A stretch of DNA of 64,000 nucleotides from Aplectana chamaeleonis (GCA_029168955.1 JAPDOI010000703.1:242225-306224); one strand, 5' to 3'; shown: positions 1 to 13,338, numbered from the stretch's first letter. Notes: generated by a model not told the origin, from the letters alone. Numbers and translations are program-made.

Positions 1-190
1 AAATTGGAGCCCTAACCTTCAGTGAGTGCTACACATCAAAGGCACAGTATGGTTTCCGTTCTCGATTCAGTCTGACGCATGAACCAGGCGGCTGTTCCTG
101 CGGTGTTGGTGGCCTCACTGGAGAATGGGGTTTCGATTCGCGCGGGGTGATCTACCGTCGCAGCCCCGTCCATTCATCAGACTAAAAATT
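1..190. repeat. Dispersed repeat, inverted relative to 58285-58440
   Basis: The reverse complement of this stretch matches 58285-58440 over about 150 bp (shared GGTAGATCACCCCGCGC and GCATCAGACTGAA-like segments). The family is unknown. Confidence 0.6.
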
Positions 191-412
191 ACTGTGCAAA
201 CTCTACACCCTCAGACACGAATTTTCTGATTTTCATTTGATTGCGTAGTAGACCTCTCCTACATAGCAGGAGCCAAGTGCGAGATTTAAGTTCCTCCAAA
301 TATGCTAGATATAAGCGACCACCACCGGGCTGACCTCCTTCGCTCACCACCACGGGTCACACCCCCTACCAGATTTCCGAACTCGATATCGGCTAGATGG
401 ATGGATGAATTC
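191..412. mobile_element. Fragment of the GGCACAG TTAA-flanked MITE
   Basis: Similar, in reverse order, to the right part of the complete copy at 62768-63231 (shared ACACCCTCAGA terminus, then the GGAGGAACT and TGGATGGATGAATTC segments). Confidence 0.6.
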
Positions 413-817
413 TCAACAAGTCATCGTTCTTTAGTCCGTTGCTAGACTGTCTTCTTATCATCACTCGCTCTTGCGCAACGATTGCGGATGAAGAGTAAAA
501 CAGGCCCACCTACTCCACCAAGCACCTTCTCACTCCCCACTTCGCGAGTTGCGAAGGTCCTCACGAACGGTGGAAGAATGAGATAGCTCCACGAACAGAA
601 CGAACCCGAAGCAGTTCCGCCACCACTTAGCTCCAGTCGACGGAAAGCAAAAGAGACGAAGAAAAGTGAGAAACCCCAACGGAGTAACTCCACAGTTCTC
701 ACAGACCGCAAAGTGGTATAAGGGGCAGCAAATCGCTGACTATGGCAATGCATTCGTTTCTGTTATTGAGCTTTGGTCACGAACGCGTATGAAGAAAGCC
801 TCCAAAGCCTTTCTGGG

Positions 818-905
818 ACCTGAGTTTTGTATTCAACTCAGCACACTTGTGATACCTTGTGATTATATATCATGCCAAAAAAGGCATTAAATATTCAAAA
901 ACATC
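818..905 (+). mobile_element. SINE 3' body fragment
   Basis: Shares the stretch around CTTGTGATNATATATCATGCC and the following AAAGGCAT with the SINE at 47 kb, in the opposite orientation. The tRNA-like head is not preserved here. Confidence 0.5.
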
Positions 906-1931
906 GAAATGCAGTTTTCTTCGGTGAACAGTGATATGTCGACAAGGTCTAGTGGCAGGGAACTTTGGCAACAACCTACTGTTATGAGAGCCAATAATGG
1001 CACTCCACTTCTAATGGCATCAAGTTTGGCACCATCCTTCGGCAGTGCCTGGACCTTCCTGTGTTGTGATGAATGGTGTTCGCGATTGAAGTCGATACCT
1101 CTCCTTTGTGAGAGAATGGAGGTAAGGAGAACCATCTAATACTTGACAGATCGACGGAAACCATGCAGACCAAACCTTGCTGGAGCGAACATGCACACGG
1201 AATGGAAGCTTGCATGTGTACCTCTAGAAAGTTCCTATGTCGTATTTCTGGTACTATGTAGTTTGTCATAAGGGTTATCAAAAGAAGAATATTATCTGTC
1301 CACTTTGTAAAAATGAACCTACATTATTCTATTCAGCGTGCATATTCGTGCCAGCAAAGTCTAGATATATGATCTCTGTCGAAAGGTCATCTGCGGAATA
1401 CGGTTTAATTACCTCTCCCACTAGTAAGGAACGCCGAATCCAACGGTAACCACCATCCATCTCAACACAGTAAGGTCCAAACTCAGTCGACAAGTATTGA
1501 AGGACTTCATACCTCTAAAGGTGGCGCGCCATAATTGGCACTCATCACGGCTAGGGTTTTTTTGAAGCGATCAAAAGTAATGTTCCAGTTGCAGGCTTCA
1601 GACCCTTTGAACAGATGCTCATCTCATACCTGAGTTGATTAGTAACAGCTCCTTCGCAGTCTCCCTATATGTGAAGCCATTTGCACAGAGAGCATGAGCT
1701 TGACTTTGTTAGGTGATGGAGCCAGAATGATATTGGTATTTCATCAAACACCATCGAAAAAATGTTCCATCTGATGTTTTTTTATTGAATTTCATTCAGC
1801 TTGAGATGGAAAAAAAGAGAAAGGCAAGACAGAACTGGGGTGTCTTCATAATTTTGCATCATTTGAAATTGAAGATTTTCGTTTAGAGGTGTTCTGCTCC
1901 TTTCATTCTGTCAGCAAACATTATTCTGGGA
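906..1931. other. No recognisable feature
   Basis: Mixed-composition DNA with only short open frames on both strands. No family was recognised and no repeated copy was seen in the window. Confidence 0.4.
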
Positions 1932-2034
1932 CCGGATTCATCAACGATAAAGCCATGAATTTAGAGTGAATGGAGTAGCCAGACAACGGTGTAGAGTCCG
2001 AGATGACCCGTGGTTTTATCGTTGCTGAATCCGG
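1932..2034. repeat. Short inverted repeat (hairpin)
   Basis: CCGGATTCATCAACGATAAA at 1932 pairs with TTTATCGTTGCTGAATCCGG at 2014, separated by about 60 bases, with one mismatch. Confidence 0.6.
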
Positions 2035-3660
2035 CTCATGAATATGTTTGTAAGGCTTCCCCGTGGCGCTGGACACGATGGTGCTGGTGCGGTAGGGTAG
2101 AAACTTAGAAATGAAGCTGATAACAGCAGAAACCAAGGTGGTGTTACGATTCTGCACCACACTGTACTTTCATGACAGAAAACGAAAGCATAAACATACG
2201 CTGGCGTAAGGTTGGCGGCCAGGGCGGTATTTATTCCGAATGGGACGACAAAAACAAAAATAAATCTGGTCTATTTTCGGCGAATTGCAATTCACATGGA
2301 ATGTTCGCAAACGAAAAGCCACCTCATATTATAGCCCAGTCACCCGGTAGCATAGATGAGTCATCTCCACAAGTTTTCACAATTTCTCTTGAGAATGAGA
2401 GCGAGAATTTCACATTTGGTGCTTGTAATTCGAAAAATCGTCGAACAATCAAAGCAAATTCAAACTAGCGAAATTTAGGAGAAATTGGAAGTCAGAGTAA
2501 AAACAATGTCTTTGGAGTTTTCTTAGAGAACGATTTTATGCAGGATACGCCGAACTTATGGAGAATCGGGAGATGTAGTGGAATGACTAGAATACAGTTT
2601 GGCGGTCAAGCATAGGCTAAATATCGATGAGCATGTAGTGACAGACGCAGGACCAGGTTTCACAAGCTTCTCCGTTAAATTTATCAAAGCAAGATCAAAC
2701 GCGCTATGGAAGCAGTAAAACATTTCCAGAAGGCCTAAAACGGCACTGGTAAAGCTAGAAAATCTCCAATTCACATCGTGCCTGATTTTGCTCTGATGAA
2801 TTTAGCGGAGGATCTTGTAACTTTCTATCTCTCGTCCATCACTAGTTATCTATAGTTGGCATATGATTGACAGCCAAATCGTATTTTAAGTCTTTTGAAA
2901 ACATTTCCCAGTATTTCGTTACTTCGAGTCATTCTACGCTTGATCATTCTCTAAAAACTTTCAAGCATTTTTTAAGACTTTTTTGACTTTCAACTTCTAA
3001 TAATTTGACATTGCCAAATCCTCACTTCTGCCAGGAAGCTAAATTTTCAGAAATCGTTGCTGTGAAGAAAGAAGATATCATAGATCCAACTAGGTAGAAG
3101 AAACACAGATAATGTCAAAGGTATGCTCATGCCAAGTATGTTAGCAAAGGAAAAGCCGGAAAAGTCGCTAAAGCAGTAAATGGGGCCATAACCTTTGAGG
3201 TGGTGGACGAAATTAACAACGAAGGGGACGGAGCCTCCTGAAAATTTGGTAGAGTTCCCCGATTCTGCACGTGCGACTCTTGAAATTCTGCATATTTGCA
3301 AACATTATGTATTCTCCTTTAGAGCTCACTCACTATTACAATACTAGATCCCCGCAAATGACTGATAATCTTCCTAATCGCGTACGCTGTCTTTCAATGA
3401 CCATCATCGGATGATCATTCTGTAGACGATCACAAATGCACCGAACTGATCCCTTGACTCATTCCAATGCTTCATCAATGGGGTTTGCTGTAAAGGGGTA
3501 AAGGACAAACTTCCAAGCGTATATCAATCACTCTGGGGATGCGTTACACATTCGGTTTCCATTCAGAATCGCCCAGGCTTTTGGATGAGTATTGGACCTA
3601 TACAACGACTTGCGTAGGCCAGCTTATCTTCAAGTCAGTGTTCTTCTCTTTCCAGAGAAG
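2035..3660. other. Unassigned region with a possible decayed gene
   Basis: Around 3050-3235 there are exon-like scraps: an acceptor TTTTCAG before ATCGTTGCTGTGAAGAAAGA, and a later open stretch reading KAGKVAKAVNGAITFEVV and on to a stop. They do not connect in one frame. I cannot name a family, and this may be chance. Confidence 0.2.
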
Positions 3661-4109
3661 ACTGGTACGCTGTAGTTGCACACGAAACAAATTTTTAGAG
3701 AAAAAATTTTCAAAGGTTTTTCGTTTTTTTTTCATTCTTTCGAAAATTTGTCGTACGAACTTTTTTTCCAAACTTCGCTCGTTCTGATTTTTTTAGATGT
3801 CCGTTCGTTCGAATTTTTTCGAACGAAATTTTCCAATTTTCGTTCGTTCGAGATCTAGTTTTTCGAATTTTTTTCTAAAAATTCGTTTGGTTCTGAAAGC
3901 GCTCTTCGAACCCTAGGTTACGCTGCTTCGTTATTACTCGGGTCAAGTTGTCGTGGGCGTGTGCGTGAGCGAACAACTCGCCCGCTCGAATGTTTTGTGT
4001 TTGGGAAGCGGAGAATACAGTCTTTTTCGGACAAAGTGAAAACCTGACCGCGCGCAAATAGCGGACCGCCACCGGGATGGGAGTTGGTCGAACCGGTTTC
4101 TGCTCGCGG

Positions 4110-4320
4110 TCAGTCCGCAAACTCACGCGGTCAGTCCGCAAGCTCCCGCGGTCAGTCCGCGAGCTCCCGCGGTCAGTCCGCGAGCTCCCGCCGTCAGTAC
4201 GCGAGCTCCCGCAGTCGGTCCAGAAAGCAACGCTGTCAGCCCGAAATGCCTCGCGGAGGGTGCGAATTCAATCACGGTCAGCCCGCTAGCTCCCGCGGTC
4301 GGTCGAAAAGACCCCACCGT
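4110..4320 (+). repeat. GC-rich minisatellite, about 21-bp unit
   Basis: Four to five good copies of GCGGTCAGTCCGCGAGCTCCC are followed by more degenerate copies. The many open frames here on both strands are created by the repeat. Confidence 0.85.
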
Positions 4321-5616
4321 CAGTGCTGAAGGTCACGCGGTTGGCGCACAAGTTCGTGCGGTTCATCAAGGTTTATCAACGGTCGGCCCGCGAAGCTCCC
4401 GCGATTTATATTGATTGATACACTGTCAGGTCAGAAGCTCCCCCACGTTTCCGTGATCACTCCTATCGTTTCCGCGTTTGGCTTACAAGCAGACGTATCC
4501 CTGAGAAGTCCGGGTCTCTGCGTGTCTCTGCATGTGGCGTGCAGTCTATGTGATGGGCAGAAAATACCTATATGACGGACCACTCCGCGTCGACCACCAT
4601 ATGGAAACAGTCATGCAGAGTAGAAAAAGAAAGATGAAGAGAAAGGATTTAGTCATGATATGACATGGTGTGATAATGCAGATGGGTGCTGATTCATCTT
4701 CAACAAATCATTGGTGTCTCACGACTTCAAATCCACCATGACAACAACCATGAATGTCAAAATGACGCAACCGTGTTGAATTTCAAGTTGAGGGGGAGGG
4801 GAGGATGAGAGTCAAGAAATTATGTGCATGACATCAAAACTCACCTAGATTTTAACGAGTAGACATAAATATGTACATCACGACTAGTCAAAAAAATTCA
4901 ACAGTTTATATTGTGATAGAAAGCGCTCTGTTTCAAAATGCACAGATTTTTGGAAAATGTGCGGACTTCATTGTGATAAGGACTAGGGTTATCGAAAGCA
5001 AAGCGAAAAAAAAAACAGAAGAAGTCTTGCCAGCGCCTCAAAGAGTTCATTAAAGCAACGATTCACGATCCATATAAAGTTCTGAGGGCTGCGAGTTCCG
5101 GCGATAATAGGGAAACGTACAGCTAAAGGCTTCGTAGTTGCTTCTTATACCCTATCATTGTCGCAACACGGCTCCCAGAACTTTATCTGAGCATTTATAC
5201 TTTGTAACGCGTAGAAAACCTATTTCGTAGCCCAGCATGGGTTTTTATTTTTATTTTTTATTATTTTTGTAGCTTTTTTCAACAGCGTCCAAAATATGTT
5301 TTGGCGTCAAGTTGCAGTTTGCTCGAAATGGAGATTTTTGTTCTAGATGATTTTGATCGATTCATTCTTCATCTATTTCAGGTCCATAAAATTAGCATCG
5401 AAAAGAAACTTCATTGACCCGAAAATGAATAAAATAAGAAGTGCATAAAAAAACAATCGCTCTATGTAAAGAACAAAATTATTCCTTCTGAGCGACCGGC
5501 ACGATGAAATTTTTGAAACACTGTGCGCAACTTCAAAAAAAAAACGTGGATATTGTGTGAAGACCACGGGCATTTCGAATATTAACAATAATGAAAAAAA
5601 TTAGTGCTATTATTAA

Positions 5617-6356
5617 GGGCTCTGCAGAGTTGCAGCGACAGATGGCACGCCGCCGAGCGAGAGGTTTGGGGTGGGATCAAAACCTGACGCAGCGTTGGGC
5701 ACCAAGACCTCGCAGAATTGTCGCGATGCCGCCGCGGGCACGTTGTTATTCCATTGCATACCACCTCCCTCATTCGGCGTCAGAATTTCCTGTAACCTGT
5801 TTTTATTGCATTTGGGGTGTTGTAAGTAATTCAGGAATGGCACTCTACTTTTCCTGAGAAGTGAACAAAAAGAGAGGAAGACAGAGAACTGAACGTGAGT
5901 AAAAAAATTGTTACATTCGCAAAGGTGTACAGCTATGTAGAAAGATCACATCAGAATGAGAATAGAGGACCTATAAGGCATTGAAACTGTAATAAGTCTG
6001 GAAAACTATACATTTTTCGAGCATGTTTCAGTAATTTTTTTCGTTTTCAATGAAATCCAGGCAGAGTGTGGTGAGGCGATCGAATGCACGAAACAACGAA
6101 GAAAAAGAAACTGAATCGATCGACTGCGGCACTTCTCACCGGTGGCGGAAATTGTCCTGACTATTTCTTGCCGCGGTTCGCTGGCGGCGTCGCTGCGGGC
6201 GTGGCTCGTGTCGCGGCGGCGAATACACTTTGCGTGGCCACCACATCGCCAGCCTCGCCCGACACGTCGCCGGTGTCGCCCGCTGCGTGGAGTCGCCCAT
6301 TGCTCATCATTGCCCTGTCGCAGCGAATCTCGCCGCGGTGCCACTCTGCAGAGCCC
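5617..6356. mobile_element. 740-bp inverted-repeat element (GGGCTCTGCAGAG ends)
   Basis: Ends GGGCTCTGCAGAGTTGC and GCCACTCTGCAGAGCCC, with GC-rich long inverted arms containing GCCGCCGAGCGAGAGG-like sequence. The same family occurs at 24777-25628. Flanks are TTAA and TTTA. A 212-residue open frame over the right arm and beyond is a by-product of GC-rich DNA. Confidence 0.75.
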
Positions 6357-7671
6357 TTTATTTGGCAGAATACTGATATCGCGGATCCTCATTGTAAATT
6401 GAATTTTTTTGTCAAAAGAGGCTTCAAGATCTGCAAAAACTCGCAAAACGTGCTACGCACCAAAAGCTCACCAGACACAAAGTCCAAGAAGGAATTTTCA
6501 CGATTTTTCGGGACCATTTTCTCGGAAGCTTTCTTGAACTTGCAGATTTCGGAGCCTCGTTTGACAATAAAAATTTCAAGATATTATTATTGTATTGTGA
6601 CAATTGTTGCAATAAAGTATCAAACGATTACACAACCTCCATTTTATTTCACGACTCGCTTCCCCTCTATCAATTTTTTTTATCCTAAACTGCCGAAAGT
6701 GAGCTGTCAGACGTCGAAATAATAGTGCGCGAAATTTGAAAATTTTCAGAGGAAATTTTCAAAATCTTGACGTCGGTTTATTTGTCTGCCTAATCTGAAT
6801 TCCCCACTTTTCATTTTCACGATAGTGTGGCACTTTTTTTACGATTCAATTCATTTCATTTGTTTCCTGGGAAAATGAAATGGAGGCCCTTTCCGGTGCC
6901 ATTTTTCTTCTACCCAAAATCAGTACAAACCCGTCGTTCAAAATAACTACTTATACTATCTGTTAGAAAAGACATTTCCCTTTCGAACAAGTGAGATGCG
7001 AACCTAAGACGAAAGCTTCTAACACTTGATGCGCAACTACCAATAAAAAACGCTACGGTCCTATGTCAGTCAAAAAAGCAAATGCTTCTCATAAATGAAT
7101 AAAAACTTAATCAAAACTAGCTTACCTGTAAGAAAATGAACATTTCGTGTAGGAAAGAAACATTAGATAAAATGAATAGTTGAATAGTTAGAAGATAGAA
7201 GAAGGAATAAAGATAGAGTTGTGCTCAGCGTTGCAAATAATTTCGGCCGCTGCTGGCCACAAGCTAACAGCAGCGGGGCGCTGATTAGCAATGGGGCGCG
7301 ACATCTCGGTGTCAGGCGAATTGTTACGTACCTTGACCTGAATCTGATTTTACTACCTGGTTCTTATGACCCTTTTCCTAAGGTGGAGGAACTATTCACT
7401 TTTTTCACATATAAGGAACATTCGAAGACGCAAATTACTGGCTTTTTCGTGAGTTCATCCCATTCATTCGGGAATTAAAATCATTTGTACTATTCCAAAG
7501 GTGCAAAAAAAACTTCCCGAGCAATCGACCAGTTTTAGATGAGGATACTTGATTTCTCTCGCAAATAATGCCTGATTTCTCTTGAGTATTACTCGAAAAC
7601 TTTCAATAATAACTTTCAAAGTAGCAACCGAAATATTTTCACGGATAGAATTGAAAACGAATGGAAGATAA

Positions 7672-7690
7672 AAATAATAAATAAATAATA

Positions 7691-7733
<43 letters not shown>

Positions 7734-7762
7734 TTAATAATAATAATAATAATAATACGAAA
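7672..7762 (+). repeat. AAT microsatellite
   Basis: Long near-perfect run of AAT/TAA triplets. Confidence 0.97.
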
Positions 7763-7863
7763 ATAATTGATAATTATAAATAATATGATTGATATTATTT
7801 CTTATTCAGAAGAAATAAAGAATGATAAGTCGGGCCAATATGTTATGCAGCGTGCGTGACAAC

Positions 7864-8353
7864 TTAAAGGCAGTGTTCACGATAATCTTCAATTTTGAGA
7901 TTATGCGCTACATTGATTAAGTGGCCCTCGGGTAGAACTAAAATGACGTAGAAATTGAGAAAAACGCACCAAAAGTATATGAAATTCTTAAGTATCACCC
8001 CTCTCTTACGTATCACAGGAAGTGTTTGTTGTGACAACGAAATCCTGTGTGGACCCGTCCTTTGCAATACACTACTCTCTATTACTCCGTTCTTTCCTTA
8101 GAACCCTAACTAAGCCTGGTTTGCATAAAATATTCTTCTAATTTCGATTGACCCATTTCCCACCGGTGACAACCACCATGAACATGTTCATCCAACCGGA
8201 CAACTAGTTCATATTATGGAATAATGTCACTGAAATGCGACGTTTTACTGCGTTTCTCGCCGTTTCTTCGTGATTTTAGTAACACTTGGAAGCCAACGCA
8301 TTGTTTTATGTGAAAAACTCGGGGACGAAAACAATCGCGAACACTGCCTTTAA
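7864..8353. mobile_element. TTAA-flanked MITE, AGGCAGTG family, complete
   Basis: TTAA-AGGCAGTGTTCACGATAA at the left and the inverted TCGCGAACACTGCCT-TTAA at the right. About 490 bp with no coding capacity. The internal sequence is most like the copies at 16745 and 48640. Confidence 0.85.
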
Positions 8354-8959
8354 GCAGAAGTGGCATCATATGTGAGAGTGTTCTGAACCTTCTTGAGTTA
8401 CAGACAACGAACTAAAAGCCGCGTCGCCCTGCCTCTCGCGGTCGCTGATTTTGCGATGCACGCGGTCCGCCCGTCTTTCCTTATCGCGGTTTGACCGCCG
8501 GTAAAACATGAGCGCGGTCGGAACGCGCTTCAACCGCCGCATTGTCGCGGTCAGCCTTATTTCAAATAGTTGGCTGCGGTCAGGTTTTCTCTTTGTCTGA
8601 GTTCTTGCTCTAACGAGTCCGGGAGGAGCAAGCTGCGCAGCGATCGGTCATGGCAAAATATAACACTGATTAGAAGACTTCGACATAGTAGGCCCGAGAA
8701 GCGTCACTTCGAACTGCTTAAATAGGGAAGAAAGGCTATACATGCTCTTGAGCAGAAATCAAACACGTGTGGAATATTCATTCTCTGACTGAGCGTTGTA
8801 AATAAAGCGTTGCGTCCGGTTTTGAAAAAAAATCCGAAACTTCGAAGGAGTATCAAAAAATTCTGAACTTCGAACGGAATTCGAAAAAAAATTAAAATTT
8901 CGAACGACTTCTGGAAAAAATCAAAGTTTCGTTTAGTTCCGAAATTCGTTTGTAATGGT

Positions 8960-10485
8960 TGCTTGGCCTTGTGAGAGGATCGTTCACTCTACCGTGTGCG
9001 CAACAGTGGCACCTCTTTCCACTGCCCCACACGCGCTCAGTCGGCGTTCGATATTATATTTTCGAAAATTGTCCGAAGGATACGCTTACTGCGGAAAACG
9101 AACCAGATGTTCAAACGCTCCACTATGCTTGCTAACAGAGATTCCAGCTATAATCAGGATAAGTCAACACTACAGGGCGGACCAAGACAGAGGTTCGAAG
9201 AAAGACGTGAACTGTAGGCTAATGCAAATGCACGCTTTCTCGTGTGTACTAACCAATTAGAAAAGGCGAAAGAACAGACTCTTAAGCATGGGCTTCAAGA
9301 AAACAAGATAACTTGTAAGAAACTCTTACGAATCCGTATCCTATGATATACGCAATTGGGTGATAAAGGACGCCACAGTCCGATTTTTCTCCACGGATTA
9401 ATTATCCGGAAACTTCATGGATCCTAGCACATGTCAGAAATGTTCCCAGGTTTTCCCCTAGGGTCTGGAACCCCAGGGTGGACAAATTTCCGACGTGCGT
9501 ACGATTTTTTTGACTCCCCCAATATCGGATACAGCTACGGAATGAAATTGCTTTCGTTGATTAATCACGAATGTAACTAGTATTGATATGTATAATGTGT
9601 GCATAGTATAAAGACAGAGCAGTCTGAGCATGAGCAAGGAAAATCACACTATCGGTTGTTGAATCTGCACGACAGCGTTTTTCCAGCGTGTGTAAGGCAG
9701 GAAAGAAGTTCGATGGCAGTGCAAGATATCACACAGTTTCAATTATTCAAGAGAATGCCTTGCGACCCATCCTAATTTTGCCCTAAGGTAACTCTGAAGC
9801 TAGGTTGTGAGAGGTAGGGAAAACCTAACATCCGAAAACTATGTTTTGGTAGCAGAGCACACGCAGAAAGACAAGGATGTCAAATTCATAATAATAGTCC
9901 AACTTTACTGTGAATCTATGAAAGTCGAGCAGACAAAAATGAGGTAGTTATGCAAGAAAGAAATGAAAGAAAAAAAGGATAACTGCAGTTTGCTGGCAAC
10001 TATATACCTGCAAATGATTGAAAAATCTATGAAAAAAGCTATTGGAGAGTTGAAGAGAACACCACATATGCAGCCTTCAAAGGTCGGGGATTGTGAATAC
10101 AATAGTAGCAGGAGAATTCTACCAACCAGTATTTCTGTTTTCGAATAGTTCAGAATGACGTGCGAATCGAAACGAATAATTGGCAGGAAAACATATGTTA
10201 TTGAACCGAAGGAGGCTCTAGAAAGGACAAACACATAGCAACGTGGAAAAAATGAACATACGGAGAACTGCAAATATGGAAGGGGCGCAGCCAAGGCCGA
10301 TAGACGATTGCTATTTTGGGGCCGGTCAAAGCGTACGGCTGTGGTCACGAATCTAGCGTGCTGTTACACCTCTGAGACGCTGGGAGGTCTCGAGTCATAA
10401 AACCACGCGTCAAAAATGTGGAAGTTCGGTGGAATAACATGATATAAGTTTTCGTTCTGAAAAACAAGAGGCCTATATTATGGTT
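8960..10485. other. No firm gene; weak open frames
   Basis: A 147-codon frame on the minus strand (9905-10348) is hydrophobic and Phe-rich. A 61-codon frame on the plus strand (9963-10148) looks more protein-like. Neither is recognised or has clear splice sites. Confidence 0.25.
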
Positions 10486-10765
10486 ATTCTCGAATATTCG
10501 CAATCGAACAATCCTTCGAATAAGTTATTGGATTGTTTATTCGAATAGTCGAGTAGTCGAGAAATCCGGTTGTCCTATCATTAACGAAACTCGACTATCG
10601 AAAATACCAGGTATTCGGTTACTATTTTAAATCTACTATCGAAGATACCAGGTATTCGATTATTTCCCGAAATCGAGAATCGAAAATACCAGATATTCGA
10701 TTATTATTCGAAATCGATTATCCAGTAACAATTATTCGAACATATATGATCTTCCAATATATTCG
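10486..10765. repeat. Low-complexity TTCGAATA repeat
   Basis: Runs of TCGAATAT, ATTCGAAAATACCAGGTATTCG and similar, with short tandem periodicity. The same low-complexity family occurs at 13075-13195, 44340-44870, 59700-59920 and 62520-62760. Confidence 0.8.
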
Positions 10766-11094
10766 AATAATATAACGCAACCATTTCCGTATCTTTCCAC
10801 ATAAAATTCTGGAATTACCAGTGCACCAGGGCTACTGTCGATTCCAGGACGATTACGCGAGCAACGCCTGCCGCGTCTGCGCGTGCTTGCATTCGCCCCA
10901 TTTCTCAGTTCATTTTGCTCTATTTCATCAGTGATTTCTCTCCTTTTTGTTCGGTTTTTTTTTGTTCCATTACATCCATTCTCCACAATGCTAGCGATGA
11001 GCAGTACCGCCATAAAATACCATGAAGTGGAATGGAATCGATGATGGAACAGTAATGAAAACGATGAAAAAGTAGGTACGAACGCCGCCGTCAT
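10766..11094 (-). CDS. Candidate first exon with secretory-type N-terminus, unassigned
   Basis: Open from ATG 11094 (or an internal ATG before AVLLIASIVENGCNG, a signal-peptide-like hydrophobic run). It then reads a basic segment with several dibasic sites (TKKNRTKRRE, TRRRGRRCSRNR), then PGALVIPEFYVERYGNG before entering TTCGAAT repeat DNA. The pattern is that of a secreted processed peptide, but I recognise no family and the donor site is uncertain. It could be chance. Confidence 0.25.
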
Positions 11095-11322
11095 GGCGGA
11101 GAGGGCGTCACGCGTATGTAGTGCAGGCGAGACGTCAGTCTACACGTACCCTAAAGCCTTTCAGAGTTCGACCGGCGCGCAACGCGATGCGATGATTATC
11201 ATGAGCATCGATCGAGATCGCGTCGCACGTCGATCTGCATTCAAAACATGCCATCGCGGCGATCAGCGATCGCACTCTGAAAAAGACCTAACGCGACACC
11301 CCCGCGTGATGCACTGGCGTTG
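11093..11322 (+). CDS. Candidate first exon with strong splice donor, unassigned
   Basis: ATG at 11093 in good context (GTCATGGCG), open for 76 codons in CpG-rich DNA, ending at a consensus donor GTTG|GTAAGT at 11322. The N-terminus reads MAERASRVCSAGETSV. No domain is recognised and no downstream exon is identified. The head-to-head overlap with the minus-strand ORF would make 11094 a bidirectional start region, if either is real. Confidence 0.25.
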
Positions 11323-13074
11323 GTAAGTATGAATAGTGCCTTAGGGTCGCGGTGGGTGGCATCGGACAGCTGCTAGTGTGGAAACATCGATTTTGCGTAC
11401 CGCCACTTAACCCTGGTTATGAACCCTGCCTGAGCTGAATATCGAGAATATTGAGCAATTCAAAAGCTTTTGAACGCCATTTTCAAAAAATTGTCCCACC
11501 ATTTATTTATTTATTTATTACGTTCCGTAGAACGCTCCAATAAACAACTAGCTGACCATTAAGAAGAAAGATATTCCATGCTCAGGAAAACAAAAAAACA
11601 AAATTCAAAAAAAAAATTCAACATAAATCAATAAAACCATCGGCAACTAGATCACTGCAGACAACAGCAACGTTAGAGAACAGAACTAAGAGGCATCGAA
11701 GTTCGAAACACCGACACATTTTGCAGAAATGGTTGAATATGCGTGAGCATATTTTTTTTTAAATTTCATTTCATGTTTCATTTATTTGTCAATCATGAAT
11801 GAGGAACAGAAACATGAAAGTAATTAATATACGTCCAGATTGACTAAAAAAGAAGCTTGAAGCAAACTAAGCTTCTCGCACGCGAAAACAGTGCCTCTAT
11901 TTGAAAGATCTGATGTTTTGATTATAAGCTCCTCAAAAATCAGTGACCATTCACTTATAGCAAAATTGTGTTCAGCAGCCAACAGTTTGTGGGGTTCCAA
12001 AAGGGATGGCTGAGAAAATAAATAGAAACAAATAGAGCAATCGAGGATTATTTTTCTGTTGCTCTCCAAGCAGCAAGAATGAGAGCTTTTGTTGACACCC
12101 TCGTTAACATTACTTCCGCCCAAGCAGAGGGTTTGACCAGATTTTGACCATTGAGCAGCTGTCTGTAGGATAACCCTACCGAGATCCAGCGCAACTGGTA
12201 GGAGACCAATCACGAGCGGATGCGAGGGCACCTCTTTGATCTAAATACGAACTCATGGCACTGACTCGGGGGTGCCTACAGTATAAGCTATCACAGTGGT
12301 CAAAGATGGTCATGGCGGATTGACGTGACACGAGAACATGAACGATAACCTCATTCATCGCACAGAAGCACCGCACTGCTGGAGAGGGCTCTGACTAAGA
12401 CCTGCTTCGAAATTCAACCATTGAAAGTGTTGCTGAGGCATCTTTTGGATAATGATAGAAATGAATGTAATGGTTTTGGAATTCCAGCATAGCATTGGCT
12501 GCTGAAAGGATAATGGACTGCGGAGAAAAGATTAAGTATTCAAGCCATGGCTCACGAATATCCTAAATGAACAATAGCAGACCTTGAATTCACCAGAAAC
12601 ATGTTTTTCTCAGTTTGGCGTGCACCATAGAATCATACTTCAGTAAAATACGAAACGCATATATCAACACAAGCCATAAGGGCTAAAAATCAAGAAAATC
12701 CACGAAGTATCGTCACAAAGTGTGCATGCCATGCGTATCAGAATTTTTCTTCGAGCGCTGTTAGCTTCAAAATGAAAATGCCCGTGGGACTTAATCTCTC
12801 TACAGGCCAACGAAGCTAAGGCAAGGCCTGCTATGGCACATTGGACCTTACCGGAACTTCGGGTCATGGGTTTACTGGCTCCCCACATGGGACCGGTAAG
12901 GTGGCAACCAGCCTGCGGCAAGTAAAGAAGCAGTTTCGCAATAATTTTTCCGAGAGAAAACATAACAGTAGTGTCGCAAGACTCTGAATTCGGTAGGCTC
13001 CGTAGTTAAATTCATCCATTCATTCGTAATTGCTCGATTTTCGTTAATTTGGCAACGAGAAAATTTCATATTAT
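11323..13074. other. No recognisable feature
   Basis: Contains an ATTT simple run near 11504 and a 135-codon minus-strand frame (11824-12231) of unknown nature. No family was recognised. Confidence 0.35.
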
Positions 13075-13338
13075 TCGACATTCATTCGTTTGAAATAGAG
13101 AATCGACTATATTCATTAATTCGTTCATTCGAAAATTTAAAAGTCGAATACATTCATTCGTTTATTCGACTCGAATATATTCATGCATCCGGTCCGATTA
13201 GTCAAGAAGCACAACTATGGTCTTTGCCTCTGGTCATCGCTGCTGGCTGGTTTTATCGGAGTTTTCTAACCTTGTAATTCTCTGTTTGAGGATCGTTTAC
13301 ACTCATTGTCAGATCTATGCGTACGCTGAGTCACAACA

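Larger units (their letters stand above)
3660..8960. repeat. Probable large foldback element with decayed arms
   Basis: Segments at 3670-4060 reappear inverted at 8570-8960. GGACAAAGTGAAAACCTGACC at 4030 corresponds to the reverse complement near 8580, and both outer arms carry TTCG/CGAA-rich low-complexity DNA ending in AATTCGTTTG. The enclosed DNA contains the tandem repeat, a 740-bp MITE and a TTAA MITE. Confidence 0.45.

Noticed and set aside
4110..4320. Possible CRISPR-like array
   Set aside because: Contiguous tandem units without spacers, in a eukaryotic genome.
6084..6722. 212-codon plus-strand ORF
   Set aside because: Covers the GC-rich arm of an inverted-repeat element and adjacent AT-rich DNA. 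No domain, and the counter-strand is also open.
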